In this document: positions 9,230-19,262 of the stretch, in pieces
How positions within the stretch are numbered: position 1 is the first letter of the stretch
Layout of the letters: each line of letters begins with the position of its first letter
NCBI GenBank assembly: GCA_016235265.1
Contig: JACRLI010000024.1
Span: 1-64,000, forward strand
DNA: 64,000 nucleotides
Direction: 5' to 3'
DNA from: Candidatus Eisenbacteria bacterium
Lineage (GTDB): Bacteria; Eisenbacteria; RBG-16-71-46; JACRLI01
The notes under the pieces: generated by a model
What the model saw: only the letters and a program-made list of their open reading frames with translations
Database searches by the model: none
Told to the model about the DNA's origin: nothing
Position numbers and translations under genes: made by a program

Positions 9230-9241
9230 GGAGCTCCCCCC

Positions 9242-9263
9242 GGAGGCGGGCCGGCCCGCCTCC
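9242..9263. terminator. Palindromic terminator between MATE and Fe-S carrier genes
   Basis: A perfect 22-base palindrome: arms GGAGGCGGG and CCCGCCTCC around CCGG. It begins 12 bases after the MATE stop and lies 91 bases beyond the convergent Fe-S carrier stop. It could serve both directions. No U-tract is present, as is common at this G+C. Confidence 0.5.
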
Positions 9264-9354
9264 CTGGGACGACGAACGAGGACGCACTCAGGTGGATCCC
9301 CGTTCCAGTCCTCCTTGTGGCACAGGCCCTGGCGCGGGGCGTCGGCGGCCGCGC

Positions 9355-9756
9355 CTAGTGGCCGCCCGAACAGCCCCCGCAACCCCCGGCGCTCTCGCCG
9401 CCTTCCTGGCCCTGCGGCGTGAAACTCTGGCCGCAGCCGCAGCTCTTCACGGCGTTGGGGTTCTCGATGCGGAACCCCCCCCCGACCAGGGAGCCTTCCC
9501 AGTCCACGGACGCGCCGCGCAAGTACTCCGCGCTGGCGGAGTCCACCACCACGCGCACGCCCTGGGTCTCGTACGTCACGTCGCCGTCTTCGGTCTCGGT
9601 GGTCAGCTGCATGCCGTATTGCAGGCCGGAGCAGCCGCCGCCCGCGACGTATATGCGCAGGCTGGCATCCGCCTTGCCCTGCTTCTCCATGACCGCCTTG
9701 ATCTCCTGGGCGGCCCGCTCGCTCACGGTGACGATCGCCTCACCAACCTGGGACAT
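9355..9756 (-). CDS. A-type iron-sulfur cluster carrier (HesB/IscA/ErpA family)
   Basis: 133 residues. The HesB-like fold carries the three conserved cysteines in GGGCSGLQYG and CGCGQSF, which bind and transfer Fe-S clusters or iron. After the usual end, an extra Gly/Cys-rich tail (GGCGGCSGGH) adds two more Cys and a His and could be an additional metal site. The ATG at 9756 is chosen because GAAAAGGAG lies 5 bases upstream; the open frame extends further but lacks a signal. No isc or suf genes are adjacent, so this is a stand-alone carrier. Confidence 0.95.
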   Translation of the reverse strand: MSQVGEAIVTVSERAAQEIKAVMEKQGKADASLRIYVAGGGCSGLQYGMQLTTETEDGDVTYETQGVRVVVDSASAEYLRGASVDWEGSLVGGGFRIENPNAVKSCGCGQSFTPQGQEGGESAGGCGGCSGGH

Positions 9757-9893
9757 TCCCACTCCTTTTCGTAAAGGGCCGGCTGGCCGCCGGCCACGGG
9801 GTCTACCCAGAACCATTGGATGCCACCCCGCCCGCGATGGGTGCGGGCCGGGCCCTCCCGGGGTCTTGGCGCCGGAAAGCTCATCCGACCCAA

Positions 9894-9923
9894 GTATCCC
9901 AGATGGGCCGAGAGGCCTGTCAA
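9894..9923 (-). promoter_or_regulatory. Candidate promoter for the Fe-S carrier gene
   Basis: Minus strand: consensus -35 TTGACA (9918-9923), an 18-base spacer, and -10 GGATAC (9894-9899). It lies about 140 bases upstream of the start, so the leader would be long. Confidence 0.4.
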
Positions 9924-10220
9924 CGCGCAATATGCGAAGAGGGCGCCCGGTTGGACGCCCTTTCACTCAAGCCAGGTACCAGGTATGTGTGCTGCGTGGA
10001 CAGTAAGGGATAATTGGGTATCTATCTTACGTCCGGTGCCGCGCAAACCGGAAACCACTCCGCGGACACCCGAACAGTGATTGTGAAAACAGTAGCAAGA
10101 AAGCCCGGCCGCGTCAAGCCCCTAAATCGTGCCCGGGACTCCACTTCCGTGGAATGACCGTGATGGTGCTATTCCGTTATCCACGGTGGACCGTGCCCTT
10201 GAGGCGGCGCGACAAGGCAA

Positions 10221-10251
10221 GGCGGCCACTCCCGCGCGGGAAGTGGCCGCC
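10221..10251 (-). terminator. Terminator of the secreted-protein gene
   Basis: Arms GGCGGCCACT and AGTGGCCGCC enclose an inner CCCGC/GCGGG helix, giving a stem of about 15 bp with one bulge. It lies 24 bases after the stop at 10276, and on the minus strand is followed by TTGCCTTGT. Confidence 0.75.
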
Positions 10252-10275
10252 AGGTACAGCGAGCTTCGTTGGAGT

Positions 10276-11073
10276 CTAGCGGTAGACCTTGCGGATCTGG
10301 CCCCAGGTCGAGTTCTGGACCGGGGTGATGCCGGTGTAGGCGCACGCGTCATAGAACGTGGTGCCGACGCCCAGGTTGTCAACCTTGTAGGTCCAGTTGA
10401 CCGAACCAGAGACCGGAGAGCCGGAGCTGCTCTGGCGCAGGCCGAACGAAGAAATCGACAGCCGGGGGATGATCACGCTGGAGGTCGAAGACGAGACGCT
10501 CGGGCTCGACGGGCTGGTCGGGTTCACCCACATCGTCGCGACCTTGGCGGTGCCGTCCCACGAGGTGACGATCCAGTAGGTGGTGCCGAACGTAAGCGGG
10601 GTGCCCCACACGCCGATTTGCGCGATGTTGTTGACGCTGTAGGCGGAGACGCCGAACGTGAACTTGGTGGCGTCGCCAGCAACCGGGAGCACGAACAGGC
10701 GCGCCCAGAAGTTTGAAGTGGTGCCGTCCTTGAAGTGGGCGAAGTAGTTGCCCACCACCGGCGTGACGGTCGGCTGCGGGATGGTAACCTGGTAGCAGGC
10801 GTACACGGTGCCGAATGAGTCCTGCGCGGCGAAGGAGCGGTTGACGTCCGGGGCCTTGGTCATGTCGCCGACGGCGGCGCTGCTGACGACCTGGACGTCA
10901 ATGCCCGTGCCGGTGCCGGTGATCGTACCGCTGTGCACGGCCCAGCCGCCGTTCGGAGTCAGGTTGCCGTTCCCGTAGCTGAACAGCTCGCTCATGAGAT
11001 TGAGGGCCTGCGCGGACCCAGCGCAGGCGACGAGCAGCGCCACGGCGGCGAGAATAGTACCGAGGGTCTTCAT
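10276..11073 (-). CDS. Small secreted beta-rich protein with LYR-like C-terminal tail
   Basis: 265 residues. Signal peptide MKTLGTILAAVALLVACAGSAQA (1-23 region). The mature part is rich in Gly, Ser, Thr and aromatic residues and reads like a concanavalin/LamG-type beta sandwich (GYW-type strands, FWARLFVLP, YWIVTSWDG), but I cannot assign a named family. It ends in TWGQIRKVYR, a short basic-aromatic tail that resembles conserved C-terminal tails on secreted proteins of some uncultured high-GC bacteria. The start at 11073 is fixed by AAAAGGAG and the signal peptide; the upstream reading frame is untranslated leader. A near-consensus promoter and a good terminator suggest strong monocistronic expression. 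Confidence 0.8.
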   Translation of the reverse strand: MKTLGTILAAVALLVACAGSAQALNLMSELFSYGNGNLTPNGGWAVHSGTITGTGTGIDVQVVSSAAVGDMTKAPDVNRSFAAQDSFGTVYACYQVTIPQPTVTPVVGNYFAHFKDGTTSNFWARLFVLPVAGDATKFTFGVSAYSVNNIAQIGVWGTPLTFGTTYWIVTSWDGTAKVATMWVNPTSPSSPSVSSSTSSVIIPRLSISSFGLRQSSSGSPVSGSVNWTYKVDNLGVGTTFYDACAYTGITPVQNSTWGQIRKVYR

Positions 11074-11214
11074 GGGCTCTCCTTTTGAAACGGTGTGAGA
11101 CGGGCTTCGTTTGGAAGCGGTCCACGGTGACAACGACTGGTGGCTCCGCTCTCGAGGCGGGTAGGCCTCGCCGGTCCGGGAACCAGCGATACCAGTAGAA
11201 TTCACTCAGTGATG

Positions 11215-11243
11215 ATAATAATCGCTCAGGGGTCCCCTGTCAA
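11215..11243 (-). promoter_or_regulatory. Strong sigma70 promoter for the secreted-protein gene
   Basis: Minus strand: TTGACA (11238-11243), a 17-base spacer, and TATTAT (11215-11220). This is the best promoter match I found in the window. The leader would be about 135 bases. Confidence 0.75.
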
Positions 11244-11276
11244 CGCCAAAATGAACTGCCTGTTGGATTTACGCCG

Positions 11277-11307
11277 TTGAAACAGGTATACAACGAGGTT
11301 GTTTCAA
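11277..11307. repeat. Inverted repeat, possible operator
   Basis: TTGAAACA (11277-11284) and its exact complement TGTTTCAA (11300-11307), separated by 15 bases that contain a smaller dyad ACAAC/GTTGT. It sits about 35 bases upstream of the -35 box of the strong minus-strand promoter, where an activator could bind. The rest of the 435-base gap (11074-11508) shows nothing else I can name. Confidence 0.35.
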
Positions 11308-11508
11308 AGGTGGTGGCAAGCCGTTGCGGGAATGTAGATTCCGGGCAGTTCCGGCGCCCACCGGGGGTGACACCGCGTCAACACAGGGATCTCCCGGGCG
11401 GGTGCGAGCGCCCGGCGTGATGATCCCCGCCCCGGGACACGCCCGGGCCCGATCTGCTATCTTCCCCTGCGTCCTGAGGCGCAATCACCCGATCCAAGGA
11501 GAATCTGG

Positions 11509-11781
11509 ATGCGAAAGTTGGTCGCAACAATGGCGGTCCTGGCGGCCCTGGGGGCGGCAGGGTGCGGCAAGAAGGCGGTGGACCAGGGGGCGGAGACGGT
11601 GGCCCCGGGTGGAGCGGCGACGATCGACAGCGCCAGGTCGGTGGCCGGCGAGGCCGCCACGGCGGCGGCCCAGGCCGATTCCTCGGCCATGGCCTACGTC
11701 TGCCCCATGCACCCCGAGGTGACCTCGGACAAGCCCGGTCGCTGCCCCAAGTGCAAGATGGAGTTGGAGGAAAGGAAATAG
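11509..11781 (+). CDS. Small lipoprotein with heavy-metal-binding domain
   Basis: 90 residues. The signal peptide ends in a lipobox-like AALGAAGC (Cys at 19). A flexible Ala-rich stretch follows, then the heavy-metal-binding-domain signature CPMHPEV..DKPGRCPKCKM at about 64-84, with four Cys/His-containing metal ligand positions. The same module occurs in CusB (24124-25527) and in the protein at 27007-27522. It is probably a periplasmic metal-binding lipoprotein. The usual Gly before the terminal Met is Lys here. AAGGAG precedes the ATG. The Kelch gene follows 65 bases later with its own promoter. Confidence 0.85.
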   Translation: MRKLVATMAVLAALGAAGCGKKAVDQGAETVAPGGAATIDSARSVAGEAATAAAQADSSAMAYVCPMHPEVTSDKPGRCPKCKMELEERK

Positions 11782-11790
11782 TGGTATAAT
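11782..11790 (+). promoter_or_regulatory. Extended -10 promoter for the Kelch gene
   Basis: TGGTATAAT is an exact extended -10 (TGnTATAAT), starting one base after the previous stop. No good -35 is visible at 17 bases, as expected for this class. Transcription would start near 11797. Confidence 0.55.
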
Positions 11791-11846
11791 CGTGGCCTGA
11801 CTTCACTCCCTCACATCTCGCTCCGCTTCCAAGCCGGGGGGCCTGC

Positions 11847-14084
11847 TTGACCCGTGCCCGCTTCGTGTCCGTTTTCCTGGTCGCCGCGATGTGCCTCGCG
11901 GCGCTGGCCGGCGTTTCCCGCGCCGACCGCTGGGCCTCGAGCAAGCACAACGCGCCGCCCTCCCGCTCCTTCGCCTCGATGGTGGTGGACTCCGTCTCGG
12001 GCAGCGTGTTCCTGTTCGGCGGCTTCCGCTCGCAGACCGATCCCACCGGCCTCAATGACCTCTGGATGTACGACCCGCTGAAGCGCGAGTGGAGCCAGCC
12101 CGCGGTGTCCGGGGCCGTCCCGCCCCCCACGTGGCTGCACCAGGCCGTCTACGACGGCGCTCGCCGCCGCATGGTGGTCTTCGGCGGGACCACCAGCGCC
12201 GTGCGCGCCCTCGATCTCGCCACCCTGGAGTGGAGCACCATCGTCACCCACGGGGACGTGCCCCCGCCCACGACCGGCCACGGAATGATGTTCGACCGGG
12301 ACCTGGACCGCCTGGTGGTCTTCGGCGGCAACTACTTGCAGCGCCTCTACTACCTCGACTTCGCCACGCTGGACTGGACGCGGGTGCCCGAGGACAGCAC
12401 CTTCCCGGCCGCGCGATCCTTCCACTCGTTCCTGCGCGAGCACATCGTGCAGAGTCGCGCCGCGCTCTACGGGGGTTTCGACGGCGTCTCCACCTACTTC
12501 AACGACCTGTGGCAGCTGGACCTGGCCACCATGACGTGGTCGCGCATCACCTCGTCCGGCGCGCCCGCGGAGGGCCGGGCCGGGCACATCGCCGCGGTGC
12601 GACCGTCCGACGAGCGTATGTTCGTCACCGGCGGGCACGGGTTGCGCTCGGCGTGGAAGGACACGTACAGCTACAATTTCATGTCCGCGCAGTGGGAGTC
12701 CCTGGGCACGCTGGGCGAGCCCCCATGGGCGGACGAGGGCGCGTGCGGCACGATGCTCAAGAACCTCCTGGTCGAGTTCGGCGGCCGCTCCCGCTTCGCG
12801 CCGGGCGAAAGCAACGATTTTCACCGGCTCAACCTGTTCACCTTCGACTGGTCGCAGGTGGACACCGTGCCCTCAGAGCGCTACGACCACGTGGCGTTCC
12901 GCGACCCCGTGGGGGAGCTGTTCCACGTGTTTGGCGGAGTGCACGCCGGCTCGCCGGCGGGGGACCTGTGGCGGCTCAACGGTGCCACCGACTCCTGGCT
13001 CCGCATTGACACCCCGACGGCCCCGTCCGCGCGCTCCGGATCTTGTGTCTCCGTGGATTCGATCGGCCGCCACGCCTACCTGTTCGGCGGCGACGCCGGC
13101 ACCTCCCTCCGGCGCGACACCTGGTCCTACAGTTTCGACTCACTCACGTGGAACCCGGTGAACGTGAACCGCTTCCCGCCGCGCCGGAAGTTCGCCGCCA
13201 TGGTCGCCGACTTCGAGGACCGCAAGATGTGGATGTTCGGGGGGTATGGCACGGCCGGCCCGCTGGGCGACCTGTGGTGCTTCAGCCCGGACAGCGCGAA
13301 ATGGGACTCCATCCCGGCTCCCGAGGGGCCGGGAGCGCGCTATCTCACCTCCCTGACCTATGACCCGATCCGGCGCGAACTGCTGGTGTTCGGCGGGTCA
13401 AACGACACCACGGCGCTCGGAGATCTGTGGGCTTTCTCGGTGGACTCGCTGACATGGCGCCGGCAACTGCAGGTGGGAACCTGGTGGCCGGCGTCCCGGG
13501 AAGGCCACTCGGCCGTGATGGACCTTGAGAACCAGATGGTGGTCCACGGCGGCGCGCCCTCCCCCAGCGCGGCCCCGATCCAGGACACCTGGATGTACGA
13601 TCCCCACTGGAGAGTCTGGAACCCGGTACCGCTCACCTCGCCGCCCGCGCCGGCGCGCTGGCGCCACGCTGCGACGTGGAATCCCGTGAACCGCCGCATG
13701 CGCGTCTTCGGGGGCCTGGTGCCCAGCGGGCCGCTCAACGACCTGTGGCTGCTGGAACTGCTGGCCGGCGCCGTGGATGCGCCCGCACCGCAGCCGGCGA
13801 CGATCCTGCGGCTGCGCCCGCCCCTCCCCAACCCCTCGCGCGGCGACGTGCGCGTGGACTTCGCGCTGACCGCGGGAGCGGCAGACGCCGACGTGGCGGT
13901 CTTCGACGCCGCCGGGCGCCGGGTCGCGCGGTTGTGGCGCGGCCCCTCCGACGGGGCGGCGCACTCGGTGACGTGGAACGGACGCGGAGACTCGGGTGGC
14001 GCGTGCGCGGCGGGGGTGTACTTCGTGCGGGTGCGTGCAGGATCGGGCGCGGGGACCGTCTCCAGGAAACTGGTCCGGTTGTAG
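11847..14084 (+). CDS. Secreted Kelch-repeat protein with FlgD-like C-terminal domain
   Basis: 745 residues from a TTG start. The signal peptide is at 1-26 (FVSVFLVAAMCLAALAGVSRA). About twelve Kelch-type blades follow, recognisable by repeated FGG motifs (VFLFGGF, MVVFGGT, LVVFGGN, AYLFGGD, MWMFGGY, LLVFGGS and others) and by NDLW.YD...W at blade ends. That is enough for two propellers (roughly 30-340 and 345-650). The last 90 residues (PPLPNPSRGDVRVDF...FDAAGRRVARL...WNGRG..G...AAGVYFVRV) form the FlgD-like/T9SS-type sorting domain, as in the phosphoesterase at 3241-5670. Likely a surface or extracellular protein-binding scaffold. No galactose-oxidase catalytic residues can be claimed. The TTG has no strong ribosome-binding site. 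Confidence 0.88.
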   Translation: MTRARFVSVFLVAAMCLAALAGVSRADRWASSKHNAPPSRSFASMVVDSVSGSVFLFGGFRSQTDPTGLNDLWMYDPLKREWSQPAVSGAVPPPTWLHQAVYDGARRRMVVFGGTTSAVRALDLATLEWSTIVTHGDVPPPTTGHGMMFDRDLDRLVVFGGNYLQRLYYLDFATLDWTRVPEDSTFPAARSFHSFLREHIVQSRAALYGGFDGVSTYFNDLWQLDLATMTWSRITSSGAPAEGRAGHIAAVRPSDERMFVTGGHGLRSAWKDTYSYNFMSAQWESLGTLGEPPWADEGACGTMLKNLLVEFGGRSRFAPGESNDFHRLNLFTFDWSQVDTVPSERYDHVAFRDPVGELFHVFGGVHAGSPAGDLWRLNGATDSWLRIDTPTAPSARSGSCVSVDSIGRHAYLFGGDAGTSLRRDTWSYSFDSLTWNPVNVNRFPPRRKFAAMVADFEDRKMWMFGGYGTAGPLGDLWCFSPDSAKWDSIPAPEGPGARYLTSLTYDPIRRELLVFGGSNDTTALGDLWAFSVDSLTWRRQLQVGTWWPASREGHSAVMDLENQMVVHGGAPSPSAAPIQDTWMYDPHWRVWNPVPLTSPPAPARWRHAATWNPVNRRMRVFGGLVPSGPLNDLWLLELLAGAVDAPAPQPATILRLRPPLPNPSRGDVRVDFALTAGAADADVAVFDAAGRRVARLWRGPSDGAAHSVTWNGRGDSGGACAAGVYFVRVRAGSGAGTVSRKLVRL

Positions 14085-14160
14085 GGATCCGCGCTGCACC
14101 CGCGCGCGAACGGCCGGCTCCCGTTGCGGCTCACGCGGGCGCACCCACGTTTGCCCCGGC

Positions 14161-14886
14161 TCAGGCGCCTGCGATCCCCATCCTCCCGAAGATGATCGGC
14201 GGGATCTCCTCCAGGGAATCCACGGCGAAGAAGTCCCCGTGCAGCGGCGGCACGTTCTGATAGGCCCACGACTGCCCGCGCACGTGGATCGCGTGCATTC
14301 CCAGCGACAGCGTCGGATTGATGTCGGAGCGCATGCCGTCGCCCACCATGAAGGCGCGCTCGGGGACGAAGCCGCACTCGTCCAGGACGTGCCGGAACTC
14401 GCCCGGGGTCTTGCGCGGCAGCACGAACACGCGGTCGAAGTGGTGCTCCAGCCCGGAGTGCTCCAGGCGCGGGCGCTGCAGGTCCGCGTCGCCCATGGTG
14501 GCCAGCGTGAGCTTCACGTACGGCCGCAGGGTCTCCAGCACCTCCCGCGCGCCTTGGCGCACCGGCGGATAGGCCTCGTAGGTGGCCCAGCCGATCGCCA
14601 CGCACTCGCGCTCCACGCCGGCGTCGTACGGCAGGCGCCCCTCGTCCACGAACGCGCGGTAGGTGAGCCCCATGGACTCCGGCCAGCGGTGCCGCCCGTA
14701 GCCCACCTGCTCGATGCGAGCCAGGTCCACGTCGTTGAGCCGCTCGCGGGTCACGTCCATGGGAATGCCCAGCTCACCCAGGCGCAAGGCCAGCTTCAGG
14801 ATCGCCGCCTCGAACGTCGGACTGGTGAGCAGCAGCGTGTCGTCCATGTCGAAGATCACGCCCCAACCGAGATCGGGCCGCGTCAC
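14161..14886 (-). CDS. HAD-superfamily hydrolase, probable (nucleoside) phosphatase
   Basis: 241 residues from a GTG start. HAD motif I is IFDMDDTLLL (Asp 13 and Asp 15), motif II is around LATMGD, the motif III Lys is probably in LPRKTPGEF, and motif IV is MVGDGMRSDIN. The cap is helical, as in the YjjG/5'-nucleotidase-like group. Its GTG overlaps the stop of the purine nucleoside phosphorylase gene (GTGA), so the two are translationally coupled. Context points to dephosphorylation of a nucleotide or sugar phosphate in nucleoside salvage, but the substrate is inferred. It is the last gene of the minus-strand cluster. Confidence 0.88.
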   Translation of the reverse strand: MTRPDLGWGVIFDMDDTLLLTSPTFEAAILKLALRLGELGIPMDVTRERLNDVDLARIEQVGYGRHRWPESMGLTYRAFVDEGRLPYDAGVERECVAIGWATYEAYPPVRQGAREVLETLRPYVKLTLATMGDADLQRPRLEHSGLEHHFDRVFVLPRKTPGEFRHVLDECGFVPERAFMVGDGMRSDINPTLSLGMHAIHVRGQSWAYQNVPPLHGDFFAVDSLEEIPPIIFGRMGIAGA

Positions 14887-15719
14887 GGCTGCTCCCGGTC
14901 GAATGCGGCCAGGATCCCGCCCACCAGGTCGCGGAAGCGGGACGCCACGCGGTCCGCGGTCTCCATGACCTCGCGGTGGTCGAGCGGACTCGCGGATATG
15001 CCGGAACCAAAGTTGGTGATGCAGGTGATGCCCAGGACCCGCAGTCCCGCCTGCCCCGCGGCGTAGATCTCGGGCACGGTGCTCATCCCACCGGCGTCGC
15101 CGCCCAGGGCGCAGGCCATTCGCACCTCCGCCGGCGTCTCGTAGGACGGCCCGGTGAACGCCGCCAGCGCCCCCCGCCGCAGCGCGATGCCCTTCCTCCC
15201 CGCCACCCGCTCCGCGATCCGCATCAGACCCGGGTCCAGCGGCATGGACCGGGGGCTCCGGTGATCCCAACGCGGCTGGTGCAGCATCAGGTTGATCGCC
15301 CCGTCCAGGAGCACCAGGTCGCCGGGCTTGAAGCGCGGCGACACCGCGCCCGCCGCGTTGGTCACCAGAAGTCGCTCCACGCCGAGGCGCTTCAGCAGCA
15401 TGGTGGCGAAGGTGACCTCCTCCATCGTGTGGCCCTCGTAGAAGTGCGCGCGGCCCTGCAGCGCCAGCACCGGTACGTCTTCGAGGCGCCCCTTCACCCA
15501 CAGTCCGGCGTGACCCTGAACCCCGGGGCGCGGGTGGCCGGGAATCCCGGAGACGGGCAGGGCCACCCGTTCCGACATTCCGTCTGCCAGCGGTCCCAGG
15601 CCCGAGCCCAGCACCACCGCGTTCGCCGGCAGCGGGCCCAGGCGCTCGAGGACCACGCGGGCGGCCGCCTCGAGGCGGCCCAGGCATTCCTCGCGCTTCC
15701 GCCCCGGGTCGCCGCTCAC
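14883..15719 (-). CDS. punA: Purine nucleoside phosphorylase (trimeric type)
   Basis: 278 residues, the usual length. It carries the family signatures GSGLGPLAD (phosphate-binding loop), GRAHFYEGHTMEEVTF, NAAGAV, GPSYETPAEVRM (ribose/base site) and the base-contacting region ITCITNFGSGIS. The enzyme splits inosine and guanosine with phosphate into base and ribose 1-phosphate. The GTG at 15719 overlaps the stop of the upstream permease gene by four bases (GTGA). It is the third coupled junction in this operon, which strongly links uptake and breakdown of nucleosides. Confidence 0.95.
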   Translation of the reverse strand: MSGDPGRKREECLGRLEAAARVVLERLGPLPANAVVLGSGLGPLADGMSERVALPVSGIPGHPRPGVQGHAGLWVKGRLEDVPVLALQGRAHFYEGHTMEEVTFATMLLKRLGVERLLVTNAAGAVSPRFKPGDLVLLDGAINLMLHQPRWDHRSPRSMPLDPGLMRIAERVAGRKGIALRRGALAAFTGPSYETPAEVRMACALGGDAGGMSTVPEIYAAGQAGLRVLGITCITNFGSGISASPLDHREVMETADRVASRFRDLVGGILAAFDREQP

Positions 15720-16639
15720 TGTTCCTTCCGGTACGGCACGCCCACCGCCCGCGGCGGCAGGGCGCGCCCGATGAAGCCCGCCAGCACCACGATGGTCAGC
15801 ACGTAGGGAATCATCTGGATGAACTGCGTGGGGATGCTCCCTCCCTGCAGCCGCAACTGCATGGTCTCCGCCAGCCCGAACAGCAGGCACGCACCGGCCC
15901 CGCCCAGGGGGTTCCACTTGCCCACGATCATCGCCGCCAGCGCGATGTAGCCGCGGCCGCCGGACATGCCGTCGGTGAAGCTGTGCTGGTCCAGCGCCAG
16001 CCACGCGCCGCCCAGCCCGCCCAGCGCCCCGGAAATCAGCACCCCGGCGATACGGGTGCCGGCCACGTTCACGCCCATGGAATCGGCCGCCTCGGGATGC
16101 TCCCCGCACGCGCGCAGCCGCAGCCCGAACGGGGTTCGGAACAGCACCCGCGAACCAACGACCACGCACACCGCCGCGAGCAGGATCAGCGGCGTGCCCA
16201 GCAGCGTGCGCAGCGGCGGCACGTCCGCCAGCCATGGCAGGCTCCATTCCGGCAGACCCTCGAAGCGCGGGGAGTTGCTGGTGCTGTCGAAGATCACCTT
16301 GAGCAGGAATTTCGTCAGCCCCGCCGACAGCAGGTTGATCGCCACGCCGCTCACGATCTGGTCCGCGCGGAACACCACGCACGCCACGGCGTGCAGCAGC
16401 GAGGTGAGGATCCCCGCGGTCATGCCCGCCAGCACCCCGAGCCACGGGGAGTGCAGGAACAGGGTGCCCACCGCGGTGGCGAACGCCGAGTTGAGCAGGA
16501 TGCCCTCGAGCGCGATGTTCACCGTGCCGCCGCGCTCCGAGAACGTGCCGCCCAGGGAGGCGAACGCATAGGGCACCGAGATGCGCAGGGTCTGCGCCAG
16601 CAGCGCGCCCACCACGGCGGCGTCAAGCAGCCCCGACAC
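15716..16639 (-). CDS. Nucleoside ABC transporter permease (NupQ-like)
   Basis: 307 residues with about eight hydrophobic segments. The signatures [19 protein letters not shown] near the N-terminus and [13 protein letters not shown]...GGLGGAWL later match the BmpC/NupQ branch of the branched-chain/ribose permease family (BPD_transp_2). It pairs with the next permease to form the membrane channel of a BMP-type nucleoside importer. It overlaps the upstream permease by 17 bases. Confidence 0.92.
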   Translation of the reverse strand: MSGLLDAAVVGALLAQTLRISVPYAFASLGGTFSERGGTVNIALEGILLNSAFATAVGTLFLHSPWLGVLAGMTAGILTSLLHAVACVVFRADQIVSGVAINLLSAGLTKFLLKVIFDSTSNSPRFEGLPEWSLPWLADVPPLRTLLGTPLILLAAVCVVVGSRVLFRTPFGLRLRACGEHPEAADSMGVNVAGTRIAGVLISGALGGLGGAWLALDQHSFTDGMSGGRGYIALAAMIVGKWNPLGGAGACLLFGLAETMQLRLQGGSIPTQFIQMIPYVLTIVVLAGFIGRALPPRAVGVPYRKEQ

Positions 16640-17671
16640 GCGCTTTCCTCCTTCGCCGAACCAGGTCCTCGAACACGTTGCTGGTCACCACCACCGAGAG
16701 GATCACCACCGCCTGCAGGATCTCCAGCAGCTCCTTGGGCACCAGGGTGTTGATCACCAGCGCGCCGTGGGACAAGGCGCCGAAGAGCAGCGCGGCAGCA
16801 ACCACCCCGGCGGGATGATTGCGCCCCAGCAGCGCCACCGCCAGCCCCATGAAGCCCAGCCCGTTGGAGAAGTTGGTCTCGAAGTAGTGCTTGTAGCCGA
16901 GCACGAAGTTGGTGCCCGCCAGGCCCGCCAGCGCGCCGGAAAGCGCCATCGCGCCGACGGTGGCGGCGCCTCCCCTCACGCCCGCGTACTCCGCGGCGGA
17001 CGCGCTCCAGCCACCCACCCGCAGCTCGTAGCCGGCCCGGGTGCGCCACAGGAAGAACCCCACCGCCAGCGCCGCCGCGAGTGCCGCAAAGAACGTGACG
17101 TTCACCGGCGAGCCGGCCAGCGCCGGCAGCAGCCGCTCCAGCCGCCACACCCGCGCCGCGGGCGCGATCTCGGGCGTGTGCATGGACTCCGCCACCACGT
17201 AGACGTGCGCCACGAAGTAGCCGGTCAGCGCCACGGCCACGAAGTTCAGCATGATGGTGTTGATGACCTCGTGCGCGCCGAAGCGGGCCTTCAGGTAGCC
17301 CGGCACCGCGCCCCACGCCGCACCTGCGAGCGCGGCGGCCGCGAAGCACAGCGGCACCAGCACCACCGACGGCAGCCCCGGGAACGTGAACCCCGTCCAC
17401 GCCGCCGCAAACGCCCCGGCGTACAACTGCCCCTCGGCACCGATGTTGAACAGCCCGGCACGGAAGCCCAGGGCGCACGCCAGCCCGGTGAAGACCAGCG
17501 GCGTGGCCTTGAACAGCACCTGGCCGATGCCGTAGGGATTGCCCAGGGTGTCCCGCACCAGCGTGCCGTAGACCAGCAGGGGGTCGCGCCCGATGGCCGC
17601 GATCAGCACCGCGCCCAGCGCGAAGGAGAATGCCAGGGCCACCAGCGGGACGGCGAAGGAGGCCCCGCGGT

Positions 17672-17675
<4 letters not shown>
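16623..17675 (-). CDS. Nucleoside ABC transporter permease (NupP-like)
   Basis: 350 residues with multiple transmembrane segments from residue 8 on. NupP-type motifs are visible (FNIGAEGQLYAGAFAA, VINTIMLNF, AVALLGRNHPAGV). It is longer than its partner because of an extra N-terminal helix pair, as in the family. Its ATG overlaps the ATPase stop by four bases, so the whole transporter is one coupled unit. Confidence 0.92.
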
Positions 17676-19249
<1,574 letters not shown>

Positions 19250-19262
19250 GGGGGGGAGGATA

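Larger units (their letters stand above)
9757..10275. other. 519-base gap with promoter and hairpins
   Basis: The gap holds a candidate minus-strand promoter (9894-9923), a weak 6-bp hairpin (9940-9961) followed by TTT on the plus strand, and the terminator of the next minus-strand gene (10221-10251). The stretch 9990-10130 is notably less GC-rich than its surroundings (GGATAATTGGGTATC) but has no credible gene. Confidence 0.45.

Noticed and set aside
9940..9962. Hairpin GGGCG...CGCCC followed by TTT as a plus-strand terminator
   Set aside because: Only about six pairs with a ten-base loop and no plus-strand gene upstream to terminate.
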